From Clostridiales bacterium (GTDB lineage: Bacteria > Bacillota > Clostridia > Saccharofermentanales > Saccharofermentanaceae): 64,000 nt of DNA. Under the pieces are notes generated by a model. The model saw only the letters and a program-made list of their open reading frames with translations. It searched no databases and was not told the origin of the DNA. The translations under genes and the position numbers were made by a program. Below are positions 45,845 to 54,225 of this stretch, in pieces. Position 1 is the stretch's first letter. Every line of letters starts with the position of its first letter. The stretch is taken from NCBI GenBank assembly GCA_017428155.1, contig JAFRRJ010000048.1:1-64000 (forward strand), read 5' to 3'.

Positions 45845-46213
45845 TTAATTCCCGCCGTATTCCTTCCTGTGCTTCTTTAAAGCCTTGAAAGTCTTATCGC
45901 TTATTACATGCTCTATGCGGCACGCGTCTTCTTCGGCGGTCTTCATATCGACGCCTAACTCCATAAGGAGCTCGCTTATTACGACATGTCTCTCGTATAT
46001 CTTCTTTGCGATCTTGGAACCTTCAGGTGTCAGAGTAATGTAACCCTGTCCGTCGATCTTTATAAATTCACCCTTCTTAAGAATCCCCATGGCTCTGCTT
46101 ACGCTGGGCTTCGAAAAACCTAACTGATTAGCTACATCAAGAGAGCGGACCGGTGCTCCTTTCTTGGAAAGCACAAGGATAGTCTCAAGATACATTTCTC
46201 CGGATTCCTGCAT
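45845..46213 (-). CDS. DtxR-family iron-type regulator (122 aa)
   Basis: Metal-dependent repressor of MntR length, with no C-terminal SH3 domain. Winged helix: VRSLDVANQLGFSKPSVSRAM. Metal ligands line up with DtxR/MntR: GEMY (Met where MntR has Asp8 and DtxR has Met10), His in IYERH, and the CRIEH cluster (Cys, Glu, His of DtxR 102/105/106). Methionine at the first position is the iron-type residue. This is the best candidate for the protein that binds the GTTAGC palindromes. A weak half-matching box (46425-46440) lies about 210 bases upstream. A terminator follows. Confidence 0.88.
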   Translation of the reverse strand: MQESGEMYLETILVLSKKGAPVRSLDVANQLGFSKPSVSRAMGILKKGEFIKIDGQGYITLTPEGSKIAKKIYERHVVISELLMELGVDMKTAEEDACRIEHVISDKTFKALKKHRKEYGGN

Positions 46214-46490
46214 AGTGAAAGACCCTCCATTCAGAATACTGATATTTTATCATACCAACCGCTTCAGGTGCGATTATAAAAGTTTAAAAGGCGTATCCGG
46301 CAATTATCTCAAATTCTCTTTTTATTTAAAGAAAAGGGGTGACAGGGTATTGCCGGTTACAGGCATACTTTAGGCATTTGATAATAAGGCGTGAATTAGT
46401 CACGCCTTAAAAAATAAATTATTGGTTAGCCACTGATAATCAAATTATCGGTAAACGCTTTATCAATACGGGCAGCTATATTTCAATATA

Positions 46491-46519
46491 AAAGCCGGTC
46501 ACTATTTGCGACACGGCTT
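46491..46519 (-). terminator. Probable terminator after lipoprotein
   Basis: AAAGCCGGTC pairs with GACACGGCTT (one mismatch); on the minus strand the stem ends in CTTTTAT. A second repeat, AAGGCGTGA / TCACGCCTT, lies at 46386-46408. A degenerate DtxR-type box sits at 46425-46440 (GTTAGC left half intact). Nothing else is seen in 46214-46490. Confidence 0.6.
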
Positions 46520-46553
46520 CTACAATGATTATTTACATAACCCGTCTTTATCA

Positions 46554-47189
46554 TTAATCGTTCACGATCTTTGCATCAGCAAGAGCAGCATATCTTTGCC
46601 CGTTTTCCTCATACAGTGTAAATACGCCTGTTACACATATTTCCTCATTGACTTCGGGAAAATCATCCGGGTATATATATTCATCTGATGGCTGGAATTC
46701 GATCCCCTGCGCGCAGCACAGCGTTGCGTCTCTGATAATGCATGCATAATACCGGTTGCCTGTCTCCGGGTCATCATAGAGCGTAAATAACCCCGCCATC
46801 CTGATCGTTTTACCGGTATAGTACTCAGGTTCAACCAGTATGTCGAAGACAGTTGCATATACCATCGATGCGGTAAGTTCCGTCAGATCGAGATCTATGC
46901 CCGGTGTGCTGCATTCCGGCATTCTGAAGCCTCCGGATGTATCAGTTTCAGGCACGGGTGCATCATCATTTATTCCGACCTGTCTGCCACCGCCCGGCTG
47001 CCCTGAAATGTCTGTTGCTTCAGTTGGTATTCCTTCAACAGAACTTCCTTCTTCAGCCATCTTTGATTCCAGGACATCTTTTATTCCCGTTGTCTGGTTT
47101 ATTACCCTTGAATTAGTCTGTTCCTGTCCGCATCCTGCAAATGCAAGGATCAAACTTAAGCACAACAAAATACTGATAAATCTCTTCAT
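46554..47189 (-). CDS. Lipoprotein with DUF1980-like C-terminus (211 aa)
   Basis: Lipobox FAGC at about residue 20, a low-complexity linker (40-85), then a beta-barrel-like domain. The segment YTGKTIRMAGLFTLY...YACIIRDATLCCAQGIEF, with a Cys-Cys pair, resembles the C-terminal region of TIGR03943/DUF1980 proteins that act with zinc-responsive permeases. It follows znuA after 116 bases on the same strand. A role in zinc handling is an inference from this context. Confidence 0.7.
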   Translation of the reverse strand: MKRFISILLCLSLILAFAGCGQEQTNSRVINQTTGIKDVLESKMAEEGSSVEGIPTEATDISGQPGGGRQVGINDDAPVPETDTSGGFRMPECSTPGIDLDLTELTASMVYATVFDILVEPEYYTGKTIRMAGLFTLYDDPETGNRYYACIIRDATLCCAQGIEFQPSDEYIYPDDFPEVNEEICVTGVFTLYEENGQRYAALADAKIVND

Positions 47190-47305
47190 TCCATCTGCCT
47201 TTCGGCTCCTGATAATTCCACGGGTGACCGCCCCACAAGTATAATACAGATATACTCATGGGGCGGCATACATGGGATTGATCTATATGTCGATTTTTTG
47301 TCCGT

Positions 47306-48343
47306 TTATTTTACAGCCTCTTTAAGCACTGTAAGATTGTTTTCCATGATCGAAAAATATGTTGCTCCGCCTTCTACATCCTTAGCTGTTGTTGACTGCA
47401 TTGAATCCATCGTAAGTATCTTCTGATCCTTCGTGGAAGTATTCTCGATTATCGTCTCTGCGATCTTATGATCGGGTCCCTCAATTGTCAGAACTGCTTT
47501 AAGTGACAGTTCATCGACCTTTTTTGACAGGAATGTTATTGTCTCAAAGCTTGCTTCTGACTCAGAAGAACAGCCGATAAATGCCGCATAGTACTTAAGT
47601 CCGTAATCATCAACAAGATAACGGAAAGGGAAACGGTCTCCGAATAATAATGTCTTTACAGCGCCCGCATCAACTGCTGCCTGATATTCCTTATCGAGCG
47701 AATTCAGCTTTTCGATATATGAATCAGCATTCTTCTTATAGACATCCTTGTTGGCAGGATCCAGCGTCTGAATAGATTCTGAAAGTTTTGCAGTAAGAAC
47801 AGCTGCGTTTTTGAGCGAAAGCCATACATGCTCATCGTATTCGACTTCACCTTCTTCGTGATCATGATGATGTTCGTGATCATGATCTTCTTCATGATCA
47901 TCTTCGTCATCGTGATCGTGGTGGTGTTCATGTTCATCCGCCTGCATGCCCTCGACCATTTCCTCTTCTTTAACTGAATCACCGAGAACATCCATAAGAT
48001 TAATTACTATCATCTCTTTGTTTACGGCTTCCTTGAGGATGTCATCTACCCATTCGTCAGATTCCCCTCCGACATAAACAAACATATCGCTGGTTGTGAT
48101 CTCTACTATATCTTCGGCTGTAGGCTGAAAGCTGTGCAGATCTGTCCCGTTGTCAAGAAGCATTGTAACATCAGCTCCTGCCGGATTATCACCGAGAACA
48201 TTCATCACCCAGTCATACGCAGGAAAGATGGTTGTAACGATCTTGAGCTTATCGTCTGATACAGCCGGTGCCTTTCCTGAGCACGCAGTAAAGCAGCCCG
48301 CAGTCATAACTGCAGCCACCAGTGTTGAAAGGAATTTCTTCAT
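47306..48343 (-). CDS. znuA: Zinc-binding lipoprotein ZnuA/AdcA-like (345 aa)
   Basis: Cluster A-I metal-binding protein of a zinc (or manganese) ABC transporter. Lipobox TACS near residue 20. First ligand His in DLHSFQP, a long His/Asp/Glu-rich loop (about 135-167) typical of zinc rather than manganese members, then EHVWLSL, a His-free SRDRF-equivalent segment (GDRFPFRY), and a late GPDHK. No ATPase or permease gene adjoins it, so the partner subunits must lie elsewhere. A long imperfect Fur/Zur-like inverted repeat lies just upstream. Confidence 0.92.
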   Translation of the reverse strand: MKKFLSTLVAAVMTAGCFTACSGKAPAVSDDKLKIVTTIFPAYDWVMNVLGDNPAGADVTMLLDNGTDLHSFQPTAEDIVEITTSDMFVYVGGESDEWVDDILKEAVNKEMIVINLMDVLGDSVKEEEMVEGMQADEHEHHHDHDDEDDHEEDHDHEHHHDHEEGEVEYDEHVWLSLKNAAVLTAKLSESIQTLDPANKDVYKKNADSYIEKLNSLDKEYQAAVDAGAVKTLLFGDRFPFRYLVDDYGLKYYAAFIGCSSESEASFETITFLSKKVDELSLKAVLTIEGPDHKIAETIIENTSTKDQKILTMDSMQSTTAKDVEGGATYFSIMENNLTVLKEAVK

Positions 48344-48394
48344 AATATATACGTCTCTTTCTAAATAAGTTGGTCAATTACCTTCTCTTATCGC

Positions 48395-48476
48395 GAATTT
48401 GAGAATGATAATCGATTTCAATTTATACTCTTGAACGGCCGCTTTGTCAATATATTTGATAACGATTCTCAAATTC
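48395..48476 (-). promoter_or_regulatory. Fur/Zur-like inverted repeat before znuA
   Basis: GAATTTGAGAAT (48395-48406) is the perfect reverse complement of ATTCTCAAATTC (48465-48476), and each is followed inward by GATAATCG / AACGATTC-type sequence close to the 7-1-7 box of Fur-family regulators (GAGAATGATAATC). Zur control of znuA is the natural reading; not proven. Confidence 0.65.
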
Positions 48477-48584
48477 GTGCTTTTCGAACTCCGGGTATGA
48501 CTGTAAAAGCGGCAGGAATGCGTGGGTACCGCATTACATGCCGCATTATAACTAATTGCTTGATACTATAGTGTTTTTCGAGAT

Positions 48585-48816
48585 TTACTTAACAGCAACT
48601 ACCGCTATCCATGGTTTGCCGTCAAAGTGATCTGATGTAACGTCTGAGAAAGAGCATTCAACGCGTTGTTGCCGACACCGAGTTTTACCATCAACGCAAA
48701 GAGCGCACAGAATAATATCAGCTGGATAACAGGTATCACGTAACCGTTTTCTCCCCCTTCTTAACAGCGAAAAAGAATGCCGCTTTAAGCTTCTTCTGTT
48801 TGCTGTCCAGCCTCAT
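48585..48816 (-). pseudogene. Frameshifted small membrane-protein gene under DtxR-type boxes
   Basis: Three frames join to make one protein-like sequence: 26 residues ending KKGEKTVT* (48736-48816), then after a four-base GTGA overlap a hydrophobic stretch (VIPVIQLILFCALFALMVKLG) to 48605, and in a third frame a tail DHFDGKPWIAVVAVK ending at 48585. As written it is broken twice. The pieces also could be two tiny coupled genes (26 and 44 aa). AGAGGAG precedes the first ATG. Family not recognised. Confidence 0.5.
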
Positions 48817-48839
48817 GATTCAACACGCTCCTCTCGCCG

Positions 48840-48896
48840 ATTAGCCTCGGCTAACTACCCGACATATTCTAACACTTGCAGTTAGACTACGCTAAC
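48840..48896 (-). promoter_or_regulatory. Two DtxR-type operators
   Basis: ATTAGCCTCGGCTAAC (48840-48855) and GTTAGACTACGCTAAC (48881-48896), just upstream of the frameshifted small gene. A TAGAAT -10-like hexamer lies between them on the minus strand. Confidence 0.75.
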
Positions 48897-48908
48897 TACA
48901 ATTGCACA

Positions 48909-49087
48909 AAAATAACCCGGAGTGTCAGCTCCGGGTTATCCTTTATGATGTTAAGAATTGAAAGAACATCATTCAAATCGAGGCGGATAGAAGTGTTGTC
49001 TACTCAACACGCACTATAGATTTCCGAACTGTTTTCAACAACACATCGGCTCTATATCAGATGCCTCTTTTTGGTTTTTTATGGCAT
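48909..49087 (-). ncRNA. Candidate structured small RNA, about 180 nt
   Basis: A promoter (TTGAAT, 16 bases, TATAAT, on the minus strand) and a strong terminator (AACCCGGAG / CTCCGGGTT with TTATTTTT) bound a stretch without a credible reading frame. Inside it three nested pairings make a rod: GAGGC / GCCTC (48980-48984, 49063-49067), ATAGA / TCTAT (48987-48991, 49051-49055) and GTGTTGT / ACAACAC (48993-48999, 49038-49044). The shape resembles regulatory RNAs of the 6S type only loosely. Family unknown. Confidence 0.55.
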
Positions 49088-49093
49088 GAATTC

Positions 49094-49121
49094 ATTATAC
49101 GCGATATTCCTACCAATTCAA
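49094..49121 (-). promoter_or_regulatory. Promoter of candidate RNA
   Basis: Minus-strand TTGAAT (49116-49121) and TATAAT (49094-49099), 16-base spacer. A 14-bp palindrome TCGACATATGTCGA (49167-49180) lies about 46 bases upstream and may bind a regulator. Confidence 0.65.
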
Positions 49122-49271
49122 TAGGAAATTAAGTTTTCCTACAAAAACGTGTGACGTTGTTCGTTTTCGACATATGTCGATAACAAATAATAGCATGTAT
49201 ATTCCACGCGCTCAAGCTTCATCTGATCATATGTCCTTGCACACATTGTCCCAAAAACGGGACTATTAAAT

Positions 49272-49300
49272 TTGATTTATCAGAACATAAGTTCTATAAT
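49272..49300 (+). promoter_or_regulatory. KilA-N promoter with LexA-like box
   Basis: TTGATT (49272-49277), 17-base spacer, TATAAT (49295-49300). The spacer contains AGAACATAAGTTCT (49282-49295), which fits the Gram-positive LexA/DinR core GAACNNNNGTTC. Confidence 0.7.
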
Positions 49301-49326
49301 TAACTCAAAAAAGGGGAGGAACTTAT

Positions 49327-50166
49327 ATGGAAGATTTTAAGAAAAAGCAAACTATTCATGCCGCCGGACTGGATATATCACTTTATTCGTTAGGTTCGGA
49401 GAATGAGTTTATTTCGCTGACTGATATCGCAAAGTACCGGAGCATTGATCCGAGAATTACAATTCACAACTGGCTTCGAGGCAGAGACGTTATCGAATTC
49501 CTTGGCTTATGGGAAGTTTTGCATAATCCCGGTTTTAAACGTATCGAATTCGATACCTTTAAAAATCGAGCAGGCACAAACGCTTTTGTTTTCTCAATAA
49601 AAAACTGGACAGAAAATCTAAATGCAAAAGGTCTCTTCACCAGGTCAGGCCGGTATGGCGGAGGCATATATGCGCATATTGATATTGCATTTGAATTTGC
49701 TTCCTGGTTATCGCCGGAATTCAAGCTATACATTATCCAGGACTATAAGCGTCTGAAATCCTCCGAGAATAAATCACTTGACTGGAGTCTTAGACGCGAG
49801 ATAGCCAAACTAAACTATCGTATACATACAGATGCAATAAAGAATAATTTGATCCTGCCTGAATTAACAGCTGCGCAGATATCGTACAAATACGCTGATG
49901 AAGCAGATCTGCTGAATGTAGCTCTGTTTGGTATGACTGCGAAGCAGTGGAAAGATGCAAATCCAAACTGCAAAGGAAATATCCGTGATCAAGCAGACCT
50001 TAATCAATTGCTCGTGCTGGCTAATATGGAAAGCTATAACGCGGTTCTTATAGAACAGAGAACGCCTATGTCTGAGCGGCTGGTGCTTCTAAGAGATCTT
50101 GCCGTTAAGCAAATGAGCACATTGTCGGCTATTGATATGGACAGAATTAAAAAGCTCCAAGGGTAG
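49327..50166 (+). CDS. KilA-N domain protein (279 aa)
   Basis: N-terminal KilA-N domain (about 20-125): SLTDIAKYRSIDPRITIHNWLRGRDVIEFLGLWE, then GRYGGGIYAHIDIAFEFASWLSPEFKLYIIQDYKRLK. This domain is found in phage and large-DNA-virus DNA-binding proteins and in phage antirepressors. The C-terminal part (about 135-279) is helical. GGGGAGG precedes the ATG. No phage structural genes adjoin it, so it may be a stand-alone phage-derived gene. The LexA-like box suggests DNA-damage induction. Function unknown. Confidence 0.87.
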   Translation: MEDFKKKQTIHAAGLDISLYSLGSENEFISLTDIAKYRSIDPRITIHNWLRGRDVIEFLGLWEVLHNPGFKRIEFDTFKNRAGTNAFVFSIKNWTENLNAKGLFTRSGRYGGGIYAHIDIAFEFASWLSPEFKLYIIQDYKRLKSSENKSLDWSLRREIAKLNYRIHTDAIKNNLILPELTAAQISYKYADEADLLNVALFGMTAKQWKDANPNCKGNIRDQADLNQLLVLANMESYNAVLIEQRTPMSERLVLLRDLAVKQMSTLSAIDMDRIKKLQG

Positions 50167-50199
50167 AAGCTCAAGGGGCATTTCGGCTGTTCACATGTA

Positions 50200-50691
50200 T
50201 CAGAACAGCGTGCATATCCATGCGATAAGCGCGCAGACGGGGATATAGACCAGGTAGTGGATAACATGTGTCCATTTGTTATAACCGAACATGTGACGGC
50301 CGACAATGCCTTTAACTTCAGGATAATATCTCGGGAAGAAGTTGGAATTACAGAGCAGCACCCAGTCAAAGAAGATAATATCGAATGTCTCCATACCGTA
50401 GAGCATGATGATGAACCTGATAAAAAACTGCAAAAATCCGAAGCCGTTTTTTACTCCGTCCCATCCACCCAGGATGAATGCAGCAGGATACATGAGGAAC
50501 GCAAAAATGATTATTATCCAGCCTATCGTATGTGCGCCTTTGAAACGCTCTTTGCGGTCGGGAATAACTGCAAGGATATCTTTGTGAGCAGAGCCGAAGA
50601 ATCTCTTATCCTGAATAAAGGCGACGCCGCCGTAAAGGATAAGAAAATATGCAGCCATAAGCGTCAGGGTTACTAATACTGTGATGATCAC
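50200..50691 (-). CDS. Conserved membrane protein downstream of feo (163 aa)
   Basis: Four or five predicted helices with polar loops (YPEVKGIVGRHMFGYNK). I do not recognise the family. It overlaps the HMA gene by four bases (ATGA) and follows the feoAAB cluster on the same strand, so it may be part of the iron locus. No catalytic motif visible. Confidence 0.7.
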   Translation of the reverse strand: MIITVLVTLTLMAAYFLILYGGVAFIQDKRFFGSAHKDILAVIPDRKERFKGAHTIGWIIIIFAFLMYPAAFILGGWDGVKNGFGFLQFFIRFIIMLYGMETFDIIFFDWVLLCNSNFFPRYYPEVKGIVGRHMFGYNKWTHVIHYLVYIPVCALIAWICTLF

Positions 50692-50936
50692 CCGAACAAT
50701 CCTTTCTTCACATAAGGCTCAGATGCGATTCCTAAAAAGTCATAGCCTGTGTCCTTTATAACCTTTTCGAGCACGCCCGGATCAATAGAGTCTTCGCTGA
50801 TAAATGTTGCTTCCTTTTTGGCGCGGGATGCCTTGACCTTCTTTGCGGAAGGGACCACTTTCCGGATTGCGTCACAGATATGAGCTTCGCACATTCCGCA
50901 CATCATGCCGTCGATCTTGACTGTTGTCTTGTACAT
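50688..50936 (-). CDS. Heavy-metal-associated (HMA) domain protein (82 aa)
   Basis: Small soluble protein with the HMA metal-binding motif GMMCGMC (Cys13 and Cys16 region) and a ferredoxin-like fold, as in CopZ-type chaperones. ATG at 50936 follows AGGAAGTG; the longer frame to 51050 has no homology. Located downstream of the feo genes and upstream of a membrane protein gene that it overlaps by four bases. It could carry copper or another soft metal. Confidence 0.85.
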   Translation of the reverse strand: MYKTTVKIDGMMCGMCEAHICDAIRKVVPSAKKVKASRAKKEATFISEDSIDPGVLEKVIKDTGYDFLGIASEPYVKKGLFG

Positions 50937-51067
50937 AAATACACTTCCTGTTCTGTAAGAATATTGCCTGATATTTTGATCTGATCCATAAACAAAAGAG
51001 ACCATTAACGCGTTGGTTGCACCAATCGTAACAGTCCCTTTAGTTTTCATGGATGATTATGGAGGGG

Positions 51068-51256
51068 TTAGGACTTTTTTGCCTTTTGTATTGAGTGGCA
51101 TTTATCTGCCAGGGCACAGTTCGAGCAGCTGCAGCCGCAGGAACTCTTGCCTGCCTTCTTATCGCGAACCATGCTTCTAATGGCCAGCGCCACCAGAGCT
51201 ATTACAAGCGCGATGATAAGGATATTTGCCCAGTTGTTTGAAAGCCACTCCATCAT
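51068..51256 (-). CDS. FeoB-associated Cys-rich membrane protein (62 aa)
   Basis: One membrane helix (about 10-28), a basic segment (RDKKAGK) and a Cys cluster (SSCGCSCSNCALADKC). Starts 12 bases after the feoB stop. This family is thought to aid FeoB by taking up or buffering Fe2+ at the inner face. Counterpart of the 386-553 gene. Confidence 0.9.
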   Translation of the reverse strand: MMEWLSNNWANILIIALVIALVALAIRSMVRDKKAGKSSCGCSCSNCALADKCHSIQKAKKS

Positions 51257-51268
51257 TAGATGATCCTC

Positions 51269-53707
51269 TTAATTCTCTTTGACCGCACCGGTGTACTTCT
51301 TGGCAGGTCTGAATACAAGGTAGCAAAGACCTGTAAGTACAAGGAGTGCGAATATCAGACCGATTACGTTTACGCCGCCGGTGAAAAGGAGACCGAACTG
51401 GTAAACGATAAGTGAGATTGCATAAGCGAATACACACTGATAACCGATTGCAAACCATGTCCACTTAGCTGAGTTCATCTCTCTCTTGATGGCACCGATC
51501 GCAGCAAAGCAAGGAGCGCAGAGGAGGTTGAAGATCAGGAAGGACATACCTGCAAAAGCTGTGAGACCTTCGAAGTCAAGGACACCGAATACACCGACAA
51601 CTTCTTCCTTGGCAACAAGACCCATGATAGTTGCGATAGTTGCCTTGATGTTTGCAAATCCGATAGGAGCAAAGATCCACTTGATGCCGCCGCCGATGAT
51701 ACCCAGCACGGAAGCTTCGAGCTCCATGTCAGGATCGAATCCGAAGCCTGCATCTGTTGTTCCGAAAACAGAGCCGAGCCAGATCAGGATTGATGAGATG
51801 AGGATGACTGTTCCTGCCTTCTTGATGAAGGACCAGCCGCGCTCCCACATTGATCTTAAGAGGTTGCTCAATGTAGGCCAGTGGTATGCAGGAAGCTCCA
51901 TAACGAACGGAGCAGGATCGCCTGAGAACATCTTTGTCTTCTTAAGAAGGATGCCTGATACGATAACTGATGCTACACCGATGAAGTAGCATGCAGGAGC
52001 TACCCATGCACCGCTCCATACTGTGTGACGGAAGAGTGCGTTAGTAATAAGGAAGATGATAGGAAGCTTAGCTCCGCAGGGTATAAATGTTGTTGTTATG
52101 ATGGTCATCTTACGGTCGCGGTTGCTCTCGATCGTACGTGATGCCATGATGCCCGGAACGCCGCATCCTGAAGATACGAGCATCGGAATGAATGACTTGC
52201 CCGAAAGGCCGAATCTTCTGAAGATACGGTCGAGTACGAATGCGACTCTTGCCATGTATCCGCATGACTCAAGGAACGCGAGGAGGAGGAAGAGTACGAG
52301 CATCTGCGGAACGAATCCCAATACTGCACCTACACCTCCGACGATACCGTCGACAACGAGTCCTGTTACGAATTCGTTGGCACCGATCTTCTCCAATCCT
52401 GAGCTGACAAGATCAGGAATACTGGGAACGAAGATTGCGCCTTCGGCTTCATCCATGCCGGGAGCCGTGAATTCACCTTCTTCATCAAGAGCACCTGTTG
52501 CTTCAAGCGCACCTGCGAGGTCATATCCGTTCTCATCGAACTCATCTGCGAAGAAGCCGAAGTCTTCCTCGAATGCGCCGAAATCAGCCTCTTCGAAGTC
52601 ACCCTGCAGGTTCTCGGCACCTGTTACGTCATTATCTGCAGCCTCATCGATAACAGCCTTAACGCCGTCTACAAAGACTGTCTCGCCGGCCCACTCATCG
52701 ACCATCTCTTCGTAATTTGAACGTCCGATACCGAAGAGATACCATCCGTCACCGAAGATCTGGTCGTTTGTGAAGTCTGTGGCATTCGCGCCGAATGCGG
52801 TCATTGCGATCCAGTAGACCGCGTACATTATGGCAGCGAAAATCGGGAGCGCAAGGATCCTGTTCGTTACGATCTTATCGATCTTGTCTGATGTCGACTG
52901 CTTAGCCTTGTTCTGCTTCTTGTAGCAGCTCTTGATGATGGATGCGATATATACATATCGCTCATTAGTGATGATGGACTCAGCATCGTCATCAAGTTCC
53001 TTCTCTGCAGATGCTATATCTTTCTCAATATGATCAAGCTTCTCCTTGGAGAGGCCGAGCTTTGCGATTACTTTCTCATCTCTCTCGAAAATCTTGATCG
53101 CATACCACCTCTGCTTGTCTTCATTCATGTCGTGAAGTACAGCTTCTTCGATGTGTGCGAGAGCATGTTCGACGGGACCTGAGAAAGAATGCGGCGGAAT
53201 TGTCTTCGTATTCTCTGCAGCCTTAATAGCTTCTTCAGCCGCCTCCATGATGCCCGTTCCCTTAAGGGCAGAGATCGCAACGGCCTTGCAGCCCATTGTC
53301 TCTGAAAGAGCCTCAAGATTGATCTTATCGCCGTTCTTGTTAACGACATCGATCATGTTTACCGCCATAACGACAGGGATTCCAAGCTCTGTAAGCTGTG
53401 TTGTCAGATAGAGGTTACGCTCAAGATTAGTACCGTCAACGATATTGAGAATTACATCAGGATTCTCATCGATAAGGTAGTTACGCGCAACTACTTCCTC
53501 TAATGTATAAGGTGATAAGGAATAAATACCCGGAAGGTCTGTAATGGTTACACCATCATGCTTTTTAAGCTTACCTTCCTTCTTCTCCACAGTTACGCCG
53601 GGCCAGTTTCCAACGAACTGGTTGGAGCCTGTCAAAGCATTAAAAAGTGTTGTCTTGCCGCTGTTCGGGTTGCCCGCCAAAGCGATCTTGATTTCTTTAC
53701 TTGCCAT
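51269..53707 (-). CDS. feoB: Ferrous iron transporter FeoB with acidic insertion (812 aa)
   Basis: GTPase part: G1 GNPNSGKTT (12-20), GNWPGVTV, DLPG (57-60), NMID (117-120), SALKGTG. Membrane part with two gate motifs (ESCGYMARVAFVLD, VSSGCGVPG). Between the first membrane helix (about 287-305) and the next region lies an insertion at about 355-425 that is almost all acidic (repeats of Glu, Asp, Phe), absent from the FeoB of the first system. It may gather Fe2+ outside the cell; that is inference. Preceded by two FeoA genes and followed by the Cys-rich partner. Confidence 0.96.
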   Translation of the reverse strand: MASKEIKIALAGNPNSGKTTLFNALTGSNQFVGNWPGVTVEKKEGKLKKHDGVTITDLPGIYSLSPYTLEEVVARNYLIDENPDVILNIVDGTNLERNLYLTTQLTELGIPVVMAVNMIDVVNKNGDKINLEALSETMGCKAVAISALKGTGIMEAAEEAIKAAENTKTIPPHSFSGPVEHALAHIEEAVLHDMNEDKQRWYAIKIFERDEKVIAKLGLSKEKLDHIEKDIASAEKELDDDAESIITNERYVYIASIIKSCYKKQNKAKQSTSDKIDKIVTNRILALPIFAAIMYAVYWIAMTAFGANATDFTNDQIFGDGWYLFGIGRSNYEEMVDEWAGETVFVDGVKAVIDEAADNDVTGAENLQGDFEEADFGAFEEDFGFFADEFDENGYDLAGALEATGALDEEGEFTAPGMDEAEGAIFVPSIPDLVSSGLEKIGANEFVTGLVVDGIVGGVGAVLGFVPQMLVLFLLLAFLESCGYMARVAFVLDRIFRRFGLSGKSFIPMLVSSGCGVPGIMASRTIESNRDRKMTIITTTFIPCGAKLPIIFLITNALFRHTVWSGAWVAPACYFIGVASVIVSGILLKKTKMFSGDPAPFVMELPAYHWPTLSNLLRSMWERGWSFIKKAGTVILISSILIWLGSVFGTTDAGFGFDPDMELEASVLGIIGGGIKWIFAPIGFANIKATIATIMGLVAKEEVVGVFGVLDFEGLTAFAGMSFLIFNLLCAPCFAAIGAIKREMNSAKWTWFAIGYQCVFAYAISLIVYQFGLLFTGGVNVIGLIFALLVLTGLCYLVFRPAKKYTGAVKEN

Positions 53708-53728
53708 TTTGTAATATGTTCCTTTCCT

Positions 53729-53950
53729 TTACTCAACTATGACCATTTCTGCATCTGCTTTACGGAGCGAGAGTTCATAGTCTCTGACGGTAACTTCCAC
53801 AGGGTCACCTAAAGGTGCCACTTTACGAACATAGATCTCAACACCCTTTGTGATGCCCATATCCATGATCCTGCGCTTTACCGCACCTTCGCCGTTGAGC
53901 TTTACGACTTTGACAGTCTCGCCCACTTTAACCTCTCTTAATGTCCTCAC
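53729..53950 (-). CDS. feoA: FeoA protein (73 aa)
   Basis: Stand-alone SH3-like FeoA that supports FeoB GTPase activity. Motifs: MRTLREVKVGETVKVVKL, MGITKGVEIYVRKVAPLGDPVEV, ELSLRKADA. It resembles the FeoA domain fused to FeoB in the first system. Followed by feoB after 21 bases and preceded by another FeoA gene. Confidence 0.93.
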   Translation of the reverse strand: MRTLREVKVGETVKVVKLNGEGAVKRRIMDMGITKGVEIYVRKVAPLGDPVEVTVRDYELSLRKADAEMVIVE

Positions 53951-53963
53951 TTTTGTGTTCCTC

Positions 53964-54176
53964 CTATATCATTATTTTCTTTGCTAATTCTTCGCTGACA
54001 GCCACACGGCTTTCCTTGACCTTCACTATCAGGTTCTCGCCGATCGCACTTACGACACTTACCTCGCCGCCGACCGTGAAACCCATGTCCTCAAGATGTT
54101 TCTTTACGTCAGGTGTGCCGCCGATCTTTCTTATGATCTGGGGCTGTCCGATTTCCGCATAAACGAGAGGCATCAT
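53964..54176 (-). CDS. feoA: FeoA-like protein (70 aa)
   Basis: Second SH3-like FeoA, divergent in sequence: MMPLVYAEIGQPQIIRKIGG, HLEDMGFTVGGEVSVV, NLIVKVKESRVAVSEELAKKIMI. The ATG at 54176 has GGAG seven bases upstream; the longer frame to 54212 would overlap the operators. First gene of the feoA-feoA-feoB operon. Paired FeoA genes of this kind are common in Clostridia. Confidence 0.9.
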   Translation of the reverse strand: MMPLVYAEIGQPQIIRKIGGTPDVKKHLEDMGFTVGGEVSVVSAIGENLIVKVKESRVAVSEELAKKIMI

Positions 54177-54225
54177 AACCACACTCCTTGTCCGCGGGTC
54201 ATATATAACCACGCATGTATATATA

